Under the pieces are notes generated by a model. It was not told where the DNA came from, ran no database searches, and saw only the letters and a program-made list of their open reading frames with translations. A stretch of 64,000 bases of DNA, taken from assembly GCA_001449105.1 (NCBI GenBank), contig LNIY01000074.1, positions 1 to 64,000 of the forward strand, in the 5' to 3' direction. Shown here piece after piece: positions 8,319 through 17,239 of the stretch. The stretch comes from Caulobacter vibrioides (lineage in GTDB: Bacteria; Pseudomonadota; Alphaproteobacteria; Caulobacterales; Caulobacteraceae). Made by a program: the position numbers and the translations under genes. How positions within the stretch are numbered: the stretch's first letter is position 1; the number at the start of each line of letters is the position of its first letter.

Positions 8319-9170
8319 TCAGACCCGGGTCTCGGGAACGACGGACTGGCGCTGGACGCCCAGCTTCTCGATGCCCAGCTCCATGACGTCGCCGGGGACG
8401 AGATAGCGCGGCGGCTTCTGGCCCATGCCGACGCCGGGCGGGGTGCCGGTCGAGATCACGTCGCCCGGCTGCAGGCTCATGAACCGCGAGACGTAGGAGA
8501 CGAGGAAGGCCGGGCCGAAGACCATCGTCTTCGTCGAGCCGTCCTGGAAGGTCTGGCCGTTGACCTTAAGCCACATGGAGAGATTGCCGGCGTCGCCGAC
8601 CTCGTGCTGGGTGACCAGCCATGGGCCGAGCGGACCGAAGGTGTCGCAGCCCTTGCCCTTGTCCCAGGTGCCCGTGCCGTCGATCTGGAAGGCGCGTTCG
8701 GAGACGTCGTTGATCACGCAGTAGCCGGCCACGTGCTCCAGCGCCCGCTCCTCGGGCACATAGCGGGCCTCGGTCCCGATGACGACGCCCAGCTCGACCT
8801 CCCAGTCGAGCTTGGTCGAGCCGATCGGCTGGATGACCTCGTCGTTCGGGCCGACGATGGCGCTGGTGGCCTTGGTGAAGATCACCGGCTCGGTCGGCAC
8901 GGGCAGGCCGCTTTCGGCGGCGTGGTCGGCGTAGTTGAGGCCGATGCAGATGAACTTGCCGACCCGGCCGACGCAGGGACCCAGGCGCCCGGGCGTCTCG
9001 ACCCTGGGCAGGCCGGCGGGATCGAGGGCGGCCAGGCGCGCCAGGCCCTCGGGCGCCAAGGCCGCGCCGGCGACGTCGTCGATGATCCCCGACAGGTCGC
9101 GCACGACGCCGTCGGCGTCCAGCAGGCCCGGACGTTCCTGGCCCGTCGGGCCGTAGCGAAGCAGTTTCAT
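8319..9170 (-). CDS. FAH-family hydrolase, probable 2,4-diketo-3-deoxy-L-fuconate hydrolase
   Basis: A 283-residue fumarylacetoacetate hydrolase-fold enzyme. The metal site is in DWEVELGVVIG, and the family features IGLNYADHAAE, NDVSER and STGTPPGVG are present. A strong ribosome site (GGAGG) precedes the ATG. In the non-phosphorylating L-fucose and L-rhamnose pathways this family splits the 2,4-diketo-3-deoxy acid to pyruvate and L-lactate, the last step before central metabolism. The SDR dehydrogenase that makes its substrate lies directly upstream in the same operon. Confidence 0.87.
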   Translation of the reverse strand: MKLLRYGPTGQERPGLLDADGVVRDLSGIIDDVAGAALAPEGLARLAALDPAGLPRVETPGRLGPCVGRVGKFICIGLNYADHAAESGLPVPTEPVIFTKATSAIVGPNDEVIQPIGSTKLDWEVELGVVIGTEARYVPEERALEHVAGYCVINDVSERAFQIDGTGTWDKGKGCDTFGPLGPWLVTQHEVGDAGNLSMWLKVNGQTFQDGSTKTMVFGPAFLVSYVSRFMSLQPGDVISTGTPPGVGMGQKPPRYLVPGDVMELGIEKLGVQRQSVVPETRV

Positions 9171-9204
9171 CCTGGTTCCTCCCCGAACCTGGCGCCGCTG
9201 GAGC

Positions 9205-9933
9205 CTAGTTGATCCAGCCGCCGTCGATGATGTGGATCTGGCCCGTGGTGAAGGCCGACTCGTCGCTGGCCAGGTACAGCGCCAGCTGGGCCAGCTCTTC
9301 CGGCTTGCCCAGCCGTCCCATCGGCTGGCGGGCGGTGAAGGCCTTGTGGGCGGCTTCGTAGTCGCCGGTGTCGGCCAGGCGCTGGTTCAGCGACGGCGTG
9401 TCGACCGTGCCGGGACAGATGGCGTTGCAGCGGATCCCCTGGCCCACGAAGTCGGCGGCCACGGCCTTGGTCAGGCCGATGACGGCGGCCTTGGTGGCGC
9501 CGTAGGCGAAGCGACCCGGCACGCCTTTGATCGAGCTGGCCACCGAGGCCATGTTGACGATCGAGCCGCCGCCGCCCGCCAGCATGGCCGGCAGGAAGGC
9601 GCGGATGGCGCGGTACTGGGCCGTGACGTTGAGGTCGTTGGAGAACGCCCAGGCCTGCTCGTCGCAGTCGAGAATGGTGCCCGAATGGACGTAGCCGGCG
9701 CAGTTGAACAGCACGTCGATCGCGCCCAGCTCGGCGGCCAGGGCGTTGATGGCGTCGGGATCGCGCACGTCGAGCCTGCGGCCTTCGCAGCCCTCGACGC
9801 TCGCCAGCAGGTCGGCGTTGAGGTCGGTGGCGATCACCCGCGCGCCTTCGCGGGCGAACAGCTCGGCGCTGGCCTTGCCAATGCCCTGGGCGGCTGCCGT
9901 CACCAGGGCGGTCTTGCCTGAAAGTCTTCCCAT
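9205..9933 (-). CDS. SDR, probable 2-keto-3-deoxy-L-fuconate 4-dehydrogenase
   Basis: A 242-residue classical short-chain dehydrogenase. Cofactor motif TAAAQGIGK (12-20), NAG motif FNCAG (76-80), catalytic Ser130, Tyr144 and Lys148 (YGATK). An acidic residue at the end of beta-2 (ATDLN) points to NAD. The opening LSGKTALVTAAAQGIGKA and ending GQIHIIDGGW resemble the 2-keto-3-deoxy-L-fuconate dehydrogenases of Xanthomonas and the BDH2/DHRS6 group. It lies between the split dehydratase and the FAH hydrolase, the order expected from the pathway. Confidence 0.87.
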   Translation of the reverse strand: MGRLSGKTALVTAAAQGIGKASAELFAREGARVIATDLNADLLASVEGCEGRRLDVRDPDAINALAAELGAIDVLFNCAGYVHSGTILDCDEQAWAFSNDLNVTAQYRAIRAFLPAMLAGGGGSIVNMASVASSIKGVPGRFAYGATKAAVIGLTKAVAADFVGQGIRCNAICPGTVDTPSLNQRLADTGDYEAAHKAFTARQPMGRLGKPEELAQLALYLASDESAFTTGQIHIIDGGWIN

Positions 9934-9945
9934 CGGTGTCGCCCC

Positions 9946-11154
9946 TTAACTTACGCGCCGCAGCGGCAGGCAGGCCGGACCGATCGGGTCGAAGGCCTTG
10001 TAGGTGAGGATGAATTCCTGGTGGCCCAGCGCCTCGGACACCGTCCGCGCGCCACCGGCCACGGCCAGGACCAGGTCGAATATCTCGTCGCCGACCTCGT
10101 CGAGCGTGCCGCGGCCTTCCATGATCCGGCCGGCGTCGACATCCATGTCGCCGGAGAGCTTGCGGTAGGTCTCCGGGTTGGCGCAGACCTTGATCACCGG
10201 CGAGATGGCCGAGCCGACCACCGAGCCGCGGCCGGTGGTGAACAGGGTCAGGTGCGCCCCGCAGGCGATCAGCTCGACGATCTCGGCGTTGTCGGAGATG
10301 TTGGGAAAGCCGAACCGGACCTCGCCGTCGGGCACCACGTCGAGCAGGTAGAGCCCGCCGCTGACCGGCTGGTCGCCGGGCTTGAGGATGCCGACGATCG
10401 GAGCCGAGCCAGACTTGGAATAGGCCCCCATCGACTTTTCTTCCTGGGTGGTCAGCCCGCCCTCGGCGTTGCCGGGCGCGAAGCTGCCGTAGCCCATGAC
10501 GGTGTAGTAGGCCTCGGCCTTGCGGACGCTGGCCTCCAGCGCCAGGCCCAGTTCCGGCGTGATCGCTCGGTCGGCCATGATCTTCTCGCAGCCGACCAGC
10601 TCGCCGGTCTCCTCGAAGACGCAGGCCGCGCCGGCCGCGCCCAGGCGATCGAACGCCCGTCCGACGGCGGGGGTGGCGGGGATGCCGCTGGTGCCGTCAG
10701 AGCCGCCGCAGATCGTGCCGATGACCAGTTCGGAGACGTTCATCGGCACGCGCGGAGCCTGGTCGGCGACGGTCTTCAGGCGGGCGACGGCCTCGACGCC
10801 CTTGCGGACCGTCTCGGCCGTGCCGCCGCTCTCCTGGATGACCAGCACCTCCACGGGGCGGCCGCTGGCGGCGATGGCGGCGCGCAGGGCCTCGCGGTTG
10901 AAGCTCTCGCAGCCCAGCGAGATCAGCAGCACGCCGCCGATGTTGGGATGCGTGCCGATCGCCTGCATGACCTTCAGCGCGTAGGCGTTGGGATAGCAGC
11001 CGGGAAAGCCGATCAGGTGGACGTCGGCGTCGTCGCTCTTCGTGACGATCGTGCGGGCCACGTGGTGCGCGCACTCGACCAGGTAGGCCACGGCCACGAC
11101 GTTGCGGACGCCCTTGCGGCCGTCGGCGCGCAGGAAGCCCTGGAGCGCGCTCAT
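9946..11154 (-). CDS. UxaA-family dehydratase large subunit (probable L-fuconate dehydratase)
   Basis: A 402-residue protein matching the C-terminal catalytic part of altronate/galactarate dehydratases. Seen: GFPGCYPNAYA, LISLGCE, GTICGGSDGTSGI and SFAPGNAEGGLTTQEEKSMGA, with conserved Cys and metal-site stretches. The N-terminal SAF domain is a separate gene immediately upstream, overlapping by 4 bases. Expected reaction: L-fuconate to 2-keto-3-deoxy-L-fuconate. Campylobacter jejuni fuc loci also have UxaA split in two, which supports the assignment. It replaces the enolase-superfamily FucD used by Xanthomonas, which is absent from the window. Confidence 0.83.
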   Translation of the reverse strand: MSALQGFLRADGRKGVRNVVAVAYLVECAHHVARTIVTKSDDADVHLIGFPGCYPNAYALKVMQAIGTHPNIGGVLLISLGCESFNREALRAAIAASGRPVEVLVIQESGGTAETVRKGVEAVARLKTVADQAPRVPMNVSELVIGTICGGSDGTSGIPATPAVGRAFDRLGAAGAACVFEETGELVGCEKIMADRAITPELGLALEASVRKAEAYYTVMGYGSFAPGNAEGGLTTQEEKSMGAYSKSGSAPIVGILKPGDQPVSGGLYLLDVVPDGEVRFGFPNISDNAEIVELIACGAHLTLFTTGRGSVVGSAISPVIKVCANPETYRKLSGDMDVDAGRIMEGRGTLDEVGDEIFDLVLAVAGGARTVSEALGHQEFILTYKAFDPIGPACLPLRRVS

Positions 11155-11444
11155 GAGGGCTCACCCGTGGCCTGGCGGGTGTGGCTGGCGATGTAGTCGC
11201 TCTTCATGTTGTGCATGTGGACGTGGGCGCCGGGGGCGGCGGGAGCGGTCATCGAGCCGATCGACGCGCCGTACTTCAGCACCTTGTCGCCGACGGAAAG
11301 GGCATGGCGGGCGATCTTGTGGCCGACGGCGACGTCGTGCGGCGCGGCCAGGGACGCGCCGTCGATCTCGATCGCCTGGCCGGCGTGGATCGCGGCGGCC
11401 AGCACGAGGACGTTGTCGTCCGGATGCAGCAGGATCGGCTTCAC
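11151..11444 (-). CDS. UxaA-family dehydratase small (SAF domain) subunit
   Basis: A 97-residue SAF domain, the N-terminal module of altronate/galactarate dehydratases, here as its own polypeptide. Core features: HPDDNVLVLAAAI, VAVGHKIARHALSVGDKVLKYG and the closing HVHMHNM. The GTG start overlaps the aldo/keto reductase stop (GTGA) and its stop overlaps the large-subunit start (ATGA), so the three are translationally coupled. It should assemble with the large subunit to form the active dehydratase. Confidence 0.85.
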   Translation of the reverse strand: MKPILLHPDDNVLVLAAAIHAGQAIEIDGASLAAPHDVAVGHKIARHALSVGDKVLKYGASIGSMTAPAAPGAHVHMHNMKSDYIASHTRQATGEPS

Positions 11445-12472
11445 GCGGCGGCTCGCGCTGACGGGACCGGGGCGTCGGGGCGCAGCAGGCCTTCGGCGCG
11501 CAGGTCGTCCCAGAGACCGGCGGGGATGGGCGTTTCCATCCAGGCCAGGGCGTCGGCGACCTGGGTCGGACTAGCCATGCCGGGGATAACGCCGGCCACG
11601 GCCGGGTGGGCGAGGGGGAATTGCAGGGCCGCGGCGGCCAGCGGAACGCCATGGGCGGCGCAGACCCGGCGCAGGCTTTCCACCCGCGCCACGATCTCGG
11701 CACCGGCCGGGGCGTAGTTGTAGTGGATCGGGGCGCCGCCGGGGGCCTCGACCAGGGCGCCGGAGTTGAACGGCCCGCCGACGATGATCCCGACGCCTCG
11801 CGCCAGGCAGCGCGGCAGGAAGCCGTCCAGAGCGGTCTGTTCCAGCAGGGTGTAGCGGCCGGCCAGCAGGAAGACGTCGAGATCGACGTGGTCCAGCGCC
11901 TCGTCGCAGACGGCCTGCTCGTTGACGCCCAGGCCTATGGCGCCCACGATCCCGGCGTCCTTCAGTTCGCGCATGGCGCGGTAGCCGCCGTCGAGGAAGT
12001 CGCGCATGTGGCCGGCATGGGCCTGGCCATGGGTTTCGCGGCCCAGGTCGTGGGCCAGCAGCACGTCGACCCGGTCGCGGCGCAGGCGGCGCAGGCTGTC
12101 CTCGAACGCGCGCATGACGCCGTCGTAGCCATAGTCGAACACCGACTCGAACGGGGCGGCGTCGACGAAGCCGTGGCGCTCGCGCTCGTGGGTGTCGATG
12201 GGCTCCAGGCGGCGGCCGACCTTGGTGGAGACGACGACGTCGCGACCGGCCAGGGCCTGGCCCAGGCGGCTCTCGCTGAGGCCGAAGCCGTAGTGCGGGC
12301 CGGTGTCGAAATAGCCGATACCGGCGGCGAGGGCGGCGTCGATCACCGCGCGGGCCTGGGCGTCGGAAACAGGGGCGTAGAGATTGCCCACGGCCGCGCC
12401 GCCGAAGCCCAGCCGCGGCAGCCGCGCCAGGGCCTGCGATCGCTGTCGGGCGACATCCATCCGCGCTTCCAT
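11441..12472 (-). CDS. Aldo/keto reductase, probable L-fucose 1-dehydrogenase
   Basis: A 343-residue AKR of the D-threo-aldose/L-fucose/L-galactose dehydrogenase group. The catalytic tetrad is visible as Asp56 and Tyr61 (YFDTGPHYG), Lys84 (STKVGR) and His141 (LLAHDLG). Family blocks GFGGAAVGN, LSESRLGQAL and VIPGMASPTQV are present. It should oxidise L-fucose to the lactone with NAD(P). It is first in the long minus-strand catabolic operon. An internal ATG at 12460 (MDVARQ) is an alternative start. Confidence 0.83.
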   Translation of the reverse strand: MEARMDVARQRSQALARLPRLGFGGAAVGNLYAPVSDAQARAVIDAALAAGIGYFDTGPHYGFGLSESRLGQALAGRDVVVSTKVGRRLEPIDTHERERHGFVDAAPFESVFDYGYDGVMRAFEDSLRRLRRDRVDVLLAHDLGRETHGQAHAGHMRDFLDGGYRAMRELKDAGIVGAIGLGVNEQAVCDEALDHVDLDVFLLAGRYTLLEQTALDGFLPRCLARGVGIIVGGPFNSGALVEAPGGAPIHYNYAPAGAEIVARVESLRRVCAAHGVPLAAAALQFPLAHPAVAGVIPGMASPTQVADALAWMETPIPAGLWDDLRAEGLLRPDAPVPSARAAA

Positions 12473-12559
12473 CCCGTTTATTTATAAAATCGATGTTGCT
12501 GGTAAAATTCCATCGCTCGTTCGACGAGTCAATCCGCCAGCCATCAAGCGCAGGCGTCC
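12473..12559 (-). promoter_or_regulatory. Promoter region of the minus-strand fucose operon
   Basis: An AT-rich stretch directly upstream of the aldo/keto reductase. On the minus strand a TTGACT hexamer (12527-12532) precedes AT-rich sequence (AATTTTAC, TTTTATAAATAAA) running up to the start codon. The very short distance suggests a short leader. No exact copy of the fucP direct repeat is present, so shared control is not demonstrated. Confidence 0.35.
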
Positions 12560-12594
12560 GGGCAAAGAAAAAGGGCCCGCCGTGAAGCGGGCCC
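12560..12594 (-). terminator. Terminator of the TonB-receptor gene
   Basis: GGGCCCGC (12573-12580) and GCGGGCCC (12587-12594) pair in an 8-bp stem. On the minus strand the hairpin is followed by TTTTTCTTT. It ends transcripts from the receptor gene before the fucose operon promoter. The pyrimidine-rich tail fits minus-strand use only. Confidence 0.75.
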
Positions 12595-12618
12595 AGTTGG
12601 GGAAGGACCGTATCTGGT

Positions 12619-12768
12619 CGTCATCCCGGCCGTAGGTCCGCATTGCGGACCGTAGAGCCGGGACCCAGGGGCGGCCGCTTTGCGCTGGCCGCTGCCGGGC
12701 GGTGAACCTTGGCGTCGAGCCCAGTCCCCCTGGGTCCCGGATAAGCCCTGCGGGCTTTCCGGGATGAC
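12619..12768. repeat. Palindromic intergenic repeat, family D copy 1
   Basis: About 150 bases bounded by the inverted ends CGTCATCCCGG and CCGGGATGACG, with an inner pair CGGGACCCAGGGG / CCCCTGGGTCCCG. A second copy is at 18171-18307 with the same outer and inner arms but a diverged centre. It is non-coding and sits in the gap between the aldo/keto reductase start and the receptor stop. Confidence 0.85.
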
Positions 12769-12795
12769 GGGGATTGGGAGTTGAGGCTATCGGCT

Positions 12796-15240
12796 CTAGC
12801 GGCGCACGCGCAGGGTGACGCCGAAGGTGCGCGGATCGCCCAGCGTGCCGGTGATCGCGCCGGTGTTCGCAGCGCCGAGCGACAGGTAGTAGAGCTTGTC
12901 GAACACGTTGCGGCCCCAGACCTGCAGGTCCCAGCTGCCGTCTTCGGCGCCGATCCCGGCCCTCAGGTTCAGCAGGGTGTAGCCCTTGATCTTCGAGTAC
13001 TCGGAGTTCGAGGCGCTGGTGTAGTAGGACGACTTGTAGCTGGCGTCGTAGCCGGCATAGGCCACCAGGCCGTCGCTGCGCCAGGTTCCGGCGGCCTTGC
13101 GATACTCGCCGCCGGTCGAGGCGGCCCACAGCGACGCGCCGGGCAGGCGGCGGCCGGTGAGGTTGCAGTAGGTCGACAGCTGGATCTCGATCGGGCAGGC
13201 GGCCTGGGCGTAGCTGGTGTAGCTGGCGTCGTTGTAGGTGGTCGAGCCGTAGAGGGTCAGGCCCTGGACCGGCGCGGCCCGCAGGTCCAGCTCGACGCCG
13301 CGGCTGCGCACGCTGCCGGCGTTGGTCAGGTAGCTGGTGTTGTTGATCAGGTTGACGGCGGTGGTCTGGTAGCCGTCGTCCTCGGTCCAGAACAGGGCGA
13401 GGTTGGCGGTCAGGCGGCGGTCGAACCAGGTGCTCTTCAATCCGGCCTCGTAGGCGTCGATGGTCTCCGGATCGATGACCGGATCGACGGCGTTGGCGCC
13501 GGAGGTGTTGATGTTCGACAGGTTCAGGCCGCCGGCCTTGTAGCCCCGGGCGTAGGTCGCATAGACCAGCGGGCCGCCATCGAAGGTGTAGGCCAGGGTG
13601 ACGTTGCCGGTCAGGCTGTCGCCCGAGGTCTTGGAGGCGAACTTGTTGGCCGCGCCGAAGCGGGCGCGCAGGGCCAGGGCCGTGGCCTGGTCGGCGACGC
13701 TGAGGCCCGACAGGTCGGCGCCCCAGGCCGTCTGGTCGAACCAGCCGGTCATCTTCTCGTAGGTGTAGCGCAGGCCGCCGGTGATATCGAAGCGGTCGGT
13801 GACGTGCCAGGTTCCTTGCGCGAAGGCCGCCGCGCTGGTGGTCTCGGGGCTGGAGTGGCTGACGATCGAGTAGTTGTTCAGCGCCGCCGCCCGCACCGTG
13901 GCCGAAGCCGCCGCCGGGGCCAGCAGCCAGTCGGCCGCCGCCGGGCCGTAGTAGTTGACCGCCTCGGCCTCGAGGTCCTGCCAGAAGTAGTAGAGGCCGG
14001 CCACGTAATCGAGCTTGCGGTCGCCTTCCGAGCGGATGCGCAGTTCCTGGCTGAACTGCTGCTGGTCGTTGTCCTGGTGGGCGTCGATGATCGCCGAGAC
14101 CGTGGTGCCGTCGGCGTCGTTGTGCGGGCGCCAGTGCCAGCCGCGCCAGGCGGTGACCGAGGTGATCGTCGCGTCGGCCAGCTTGTAGTCGACGATCGCC
14201 GAGACCCCGCCGTGGGTTTCGAAATAGCTGTTCTTGGTGTTGACCGAGACGCGGCGCGCCTCCGGATCGATCGGCGGCGGCGTGAAGCCGACGCGCGCCG
14301 TGCGGGCCAGATAGCCGTTCGGATAGGCCGCGCCGCTGTCGGCGTAGTTGGTGAAGAGGCCGGTCAGCACGCTGGCGGCGGTGTTGGAATACTGCTGGCC
14401 GTAGTCGCCCGACAGCTTGATCGAGAGGGTCTCGTTCGGCGTCAGCAGGAACTGCACCCGGCCGCCGAAGTCGTGATAGTCCTGGGTTTTCGACCCGTCA
14501 TAGACGTTGGTCATGTAGCCGCCGCGCTGGGTGTTGGCCAGCGAGACGCGGTAGGCCAGCTTGTCCTCGACGATCGGACCCGAGGCGATCAGGTGGGCCT
14601 GGAAGTAGTCGTAGTTGCCGCCGGTGACGTCGGCGCTGAACTCCGGCGTGAACTTCGGCTCCTTGGTGGCGATGACGAGCGCGCCGGCCGAGGTGTTCTT
14701 GCCGAACAGCGTGCCCTGCGGACCGCGCAGCACCTGCACGGAGTCGAGGTCGGCCAGGTCGAACACCGCCTGGCCCGGACGGCCCAGATACACCTGATCC
14801 AGATAGACGCCGACCGCCGATTGCAGGCCGTCGTTGTAGACCGAGACGTTGTTGCCCAGGCCCCGGATGTTGATGCTGGTGTTGCGCGGGTTGGTGACGC
14901 TGACCGAGAGGCTGGGCGACAGGGTCTGCAGGTCGCGGACGTTGAAGGCGCGGGCCGCTTCGAGCTGGGCGCCGCCGAAGGCCGAGACGGCCACCGGCAC
15001 GGTCTGGGCGTCTTCGTCGCGGCGGCGGGCGGTGACGACCACGGCGTCCAGGCCCACGGCGTCGTCGGTCGCGGCGGAGGCCGGTTCGGGCGCTGCCGGC
15101 GTTTCGGCGGCGAAGGCGGGCGCGGCGCCGGCCATCAGCGCGGCGCACGAGGCGGCCAAGGCCAGGCGACGCAGCGTCGCGTCGTGGTTGTGATCTTTGC
15201 GAGTATTCGCCTGGTGGATAGAAACGAGTACGCCCGACAT
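12796..15240 (-). CDS. TonB-dependent outer-membrane receptor of the fucose-glycan locus
   Basis: An 814-residue TonB-dependent receptor. After a signal peptide (hydrophobic LALAASCAALMAG, cleavage near AFA) comes a TonB-box-like DAVVVTARRR. The plug domain follows (SVTNPRNTSINIRGLG, VQVLRGPQGTLFGKNTSAG), then a 22-stranded barrel ending in TFGVTLRVRR. The start at 15240 is the nearest ATG to the signal; the first residues are uncertain. It is divergent from the sulfatase and lies inside the fucose locus, so it probably imports sulfated or fucosylated oligosaccharides across the outer membrane. Substrate is inference. Confidence 0.87.
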   Translation of the reverse strand: MSGVLVSIHQANTRKDHNHDATLRRLALAASCAALMAGAAPAFAAETPAAPEPASAATDDAVGLDAVVVTARRRDEDAQTVPVAVSAFGGAQLEAARAFNVRDLQTLSPSLSVSVTNPRNTSINIRGLGNNVSVYNDGLQSAVGVYLDQVYLGRPGQAVFDLADLDSVQVLRGPQGTLFGKNTSAGALVIATKEPKFTPEFSADVTGGNYDYFQAHLIASGPIVEDKLAYRVSLANTQRGGYMTNVYDGSKTQDYHDFGGRVQFLLTPNETLSIKLSGDYGQQYSNTAASVLTGLFTNYADSGAAYPNGYLARTARVGFTPPPIDPEARRVSVNTKNSYFETHGGVSAIVDYKLADATITSVTAWRGWHWRPHNDADGTTVSAIIDAHQDNDQQQFSQELRIRSEGDRKLDYVAGLYYFWQDLEAEAVNYYGPAAADWLLAPAAASATVRAAALNNYSIVSHSSPETTSAAAFAQGTWHVTDRFDITGGLRYTYEKMTGWFDQTAWGADLSGLSVADQATALALRARFGAANKFASKTSGDSLTGNVTLAYTFDGGPLVYATYARGYKAGGLNLSNINTSGANAVDPVIDPETIDAYEAGLKSTWFDRRLTANLALFWTEDDGYQTTAVNLINNTSYLTNAGSVRSRGVELDLRAAPVQGLTLYGSTTYNDASYTSYAQAACPIEIQLSTYCNLTGRRLPGASLWAASTGGEYRKAAGTWRSDGLVAYAGYDASYKSSYYTSASNSEYSKIKGYTLLNLRAGIGAEDGSWDLQVWGRNVFDKLYYLSLGAANTGAITGTLGDPRTFGVTLRVRR

Positions 15241-15466
15241 CGCGAGGAGCCCCCATAAACGGTAAGAACAACCGCAGAAAACGACGATCAATGACGCGTC
15301 GGCGGGCCCTTCGCCGATGCGTCGTCGTTGCGGTGCGGAGGGAGCTTTAAAACCCAACTACTCCGATCGGCATTACAGAAATTCTCAACAGGGCGTTTCG
15401 AAATTGTCGTAAGAGCCCTCCGCGCCGGAGGCCTTAGGGGGAAGGGAGAACACGAGGGAAAGCGTC
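15241..15466. promoter_or_regulatory. Divergent promoter region, TonB receptor / sulfatase
   Basis: A 226-base gap between divergent starts. It contains AT-rich sequence and two GAAATT hexamers (15378 and 15400) 22 bases apart, each followed by a -TC core (GAAATTCTC, GAAATTGTC). This could be an operator repeat serving both directions. GAGGGA about seven bases upstream sets the sulfatase start. No confident -35/-10 pair was identified. Confidence 0.35.
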
Positions 15467-17239
15467 ATGAAGATCCATCGAACGACCCTGCGCGGACGCC
15501 TGTTGGCCGGCGCCCTGATCGCGGCGACCAGCTTGGTGGGCGGCCTCGCCTGCGCCGCGGAGCCTGCGGCTGCGGCCGCTACCCGCGCGGTCGAGAAGCG
15601 TCCGAACTTCTTGGTCATCGTCGCCGATGACTTGGGCTATTCTGATCTCGGAGCGTTCGGCGGCGAGATCGAGACGCCCAACCTCGACGCCCTGGCCAAG
15701 GCCGGCGTGCGGCTGTCGGGCTTCCACACCGCGCCGACCTGCTCGCCGACCCGTTCGATGCTGATGACCGGGTCCGACAACCACCAGGTGGGCCTGGGCT
15801 CGATGGCCGAGGTGCTGACCCCCGGCCAGAAGGGCAGGCCGGGCTACGAGGGCTATCTGAACGAGCGCTCGGTGACCGTGGCCGAGCTGCTGCGCGACAG
15901 CGGCTATCGCACCCTGATGGCCGGCAAGTGGCACCTGGGCCTGGCCGACGACCAGTCGCCGACGGCGCGCGGCTTCGAGCGCTCCTACGCCCTGCTGCAA
16001 GGGCTGCAGAACCACTTCGGCGAGGACCAGACCGAGGCCTACAAGGCCGCCGGAGCGGCCTCGACCTTCCGCGAGGACGGCAAGGTGGTGACCTATCCCA
16101 AGGGCGTCTACTCGGCCGACTTCTACGGCGACAAGATGGCCCAGTTCATTCGCGAGGGGGCGGGCGACGGGCGGCCGTTCTTCGCCTACCTGACCTTCAC
16201 CGAACCGCATTGGCCGTTGCAGGCCCCGCCCGAGACCATCGCCAAGTACAAGGGCCGCTACGACGCCGGCTATGAGGTGTTGCGCGAGCAGCGATTGGCG
16301 AAGCTCAAGGCGCTGGGCCTGGTTCCCAAGGACGTCAAGCCGCACCCGTTCATCGACACCCCGGCCTGGAAATCGCTGAGCCCCGCCGAGAAGAAGGACC
16401 AGTCGCGCCGCATGGAGATCTATGCGGCCATGGTCGACCGCATGGACCAGAACATCGGCAAGGTGGTCGCCGCGCTGAAGGCCTCGGGCCAGTACGACAA
16501 CACCGTCATCGTCTTCCTGTCGGACAACGGCGCCGAGGGCAGCCGCATCGACACCGTGCGCGGCGTCGCCGACCCGGCCAAGATCGCGACCCTGGGCATC
16601 GACAACAGCTTCGACAACCTGGGCGCCGGCTCCTCGCACGTGGGCTACGGCCCCGGCTGGGCGCAGGCGGCCACCGCGCCGACCCGCCAGGTGAAGGGCT
16701 ACACCACCGAGGGCGGCATCCACACGCCCGCCATCGTCGAGGGGCCGGGCGTCAAGGGCGACGGCCGCATCGTCGACTCCCTGGCCCACGTGTCCGACGT
16801 CGAGGCCACGGTGCTGGAGCTGGCCGGGGTGAAGCGTCCGGAGACCTATCGCGGCCGGGCGGTCGCCCCGGCCATCGGCCGTTCGTGGGTGGCGGCCCTG
16901 TCCAGCCCCGACGCCGCCGTGCGCGGGCCGCAGGACGTCGTGAACTGGGAGCTGTTCTTCCGCCGGGCCGTGCGCCAGGGCGAGTGGAAGGCGGTCTATC
17001 TGCCGTCGGCCCCGGGCGGGGCGGCCTATTCGCGCGAGGCGGTGCTGCCCGCCAACTGGCAGCTCTTCAACCTCAAGAGCGATCCGGCAGAAGCCGTCGA
17101 CCTGGCGTCAAGCCAGCCGGACAAGCTGAAGGAGCTGGTCGAGGCCTGGAACCGCTACGCCGCGCAGAACGGCGTGGTCCTGCCGCCGCCGCCGCCCGCC
17201 GCCGGAACGGCCGCGCCCGCCAAGGCCGGCGCGCGCTGA
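15467..17239 (+). CDS. Formylglycine-dependent sulfatase, exported
   Basis: A 590-residue type I arylsulfatase-family enzyme with an N-terminal signal peptide (residues 1 to about 30, ending ACA). The modification motif CSPTR is at 92-96, so Cys92 should become formylglycine. Metal-site residues are Asp54 and Asp55 (VADDLGYSD) and the later SDNGAEGS, and GKWHLG is present. It removes sulfate esters, presumably from sulfated fucose or galactose of a fucoidan-like glycan, before GH95 can act. Its stop overlaps the maturase start (TGATG), so enzyme and activator are made together. Confidence 0.9.
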   Translation: MKIHRTTLRGRLLAGALIAATSLVGGLACAAEPAAAAATRAVEKRPNFLVIVADDLGYSDLGAFGGEIETPNLDALAKAGVRLSGFHTAPTCSPTRSMLMTGSDNHQVGLGSMAEVLTPGQKGRPGYEGYLNERSVTVAELLRDSGYRTLMAGKWHLGLADDQSPTARGFERSYALLQGLQNHFGEDQTEAYKAAGAASTFREDGKVVTYPKGVYSADFYGDKMAQFIREGAGDGRPFFAYLTFTEPHWPLQAPPETIAKYKGRYDAGYEVLREQRLAKLKALGLVPKDVKPHPFIDTPAWKSLSPAEKKDQSRRMEIYAAMVDRMDQNIGKVVAALKASGQYDNTVIVFLSDNGAEGSRIDTVRGVADPAKIATLGIDNSFDNLGAGSSHVGYGPGWAQAATAPTRQVKGYTTEGGIHTPAIVEGPGVKGDGRIVDSLAHVSDVEATVLELAGVKRPETYRGRAVAPAIGRSWVAALSSPDAAVRGPQDVVNWELFFRRAVRQGEWKAVYLPSAPGGAAYSREAVLPANWQLFNLKSDPAEAVDLASSQPDKLKELVEAWNRYAAQNGVVLPPPPPAAGTAAPAKAGAR

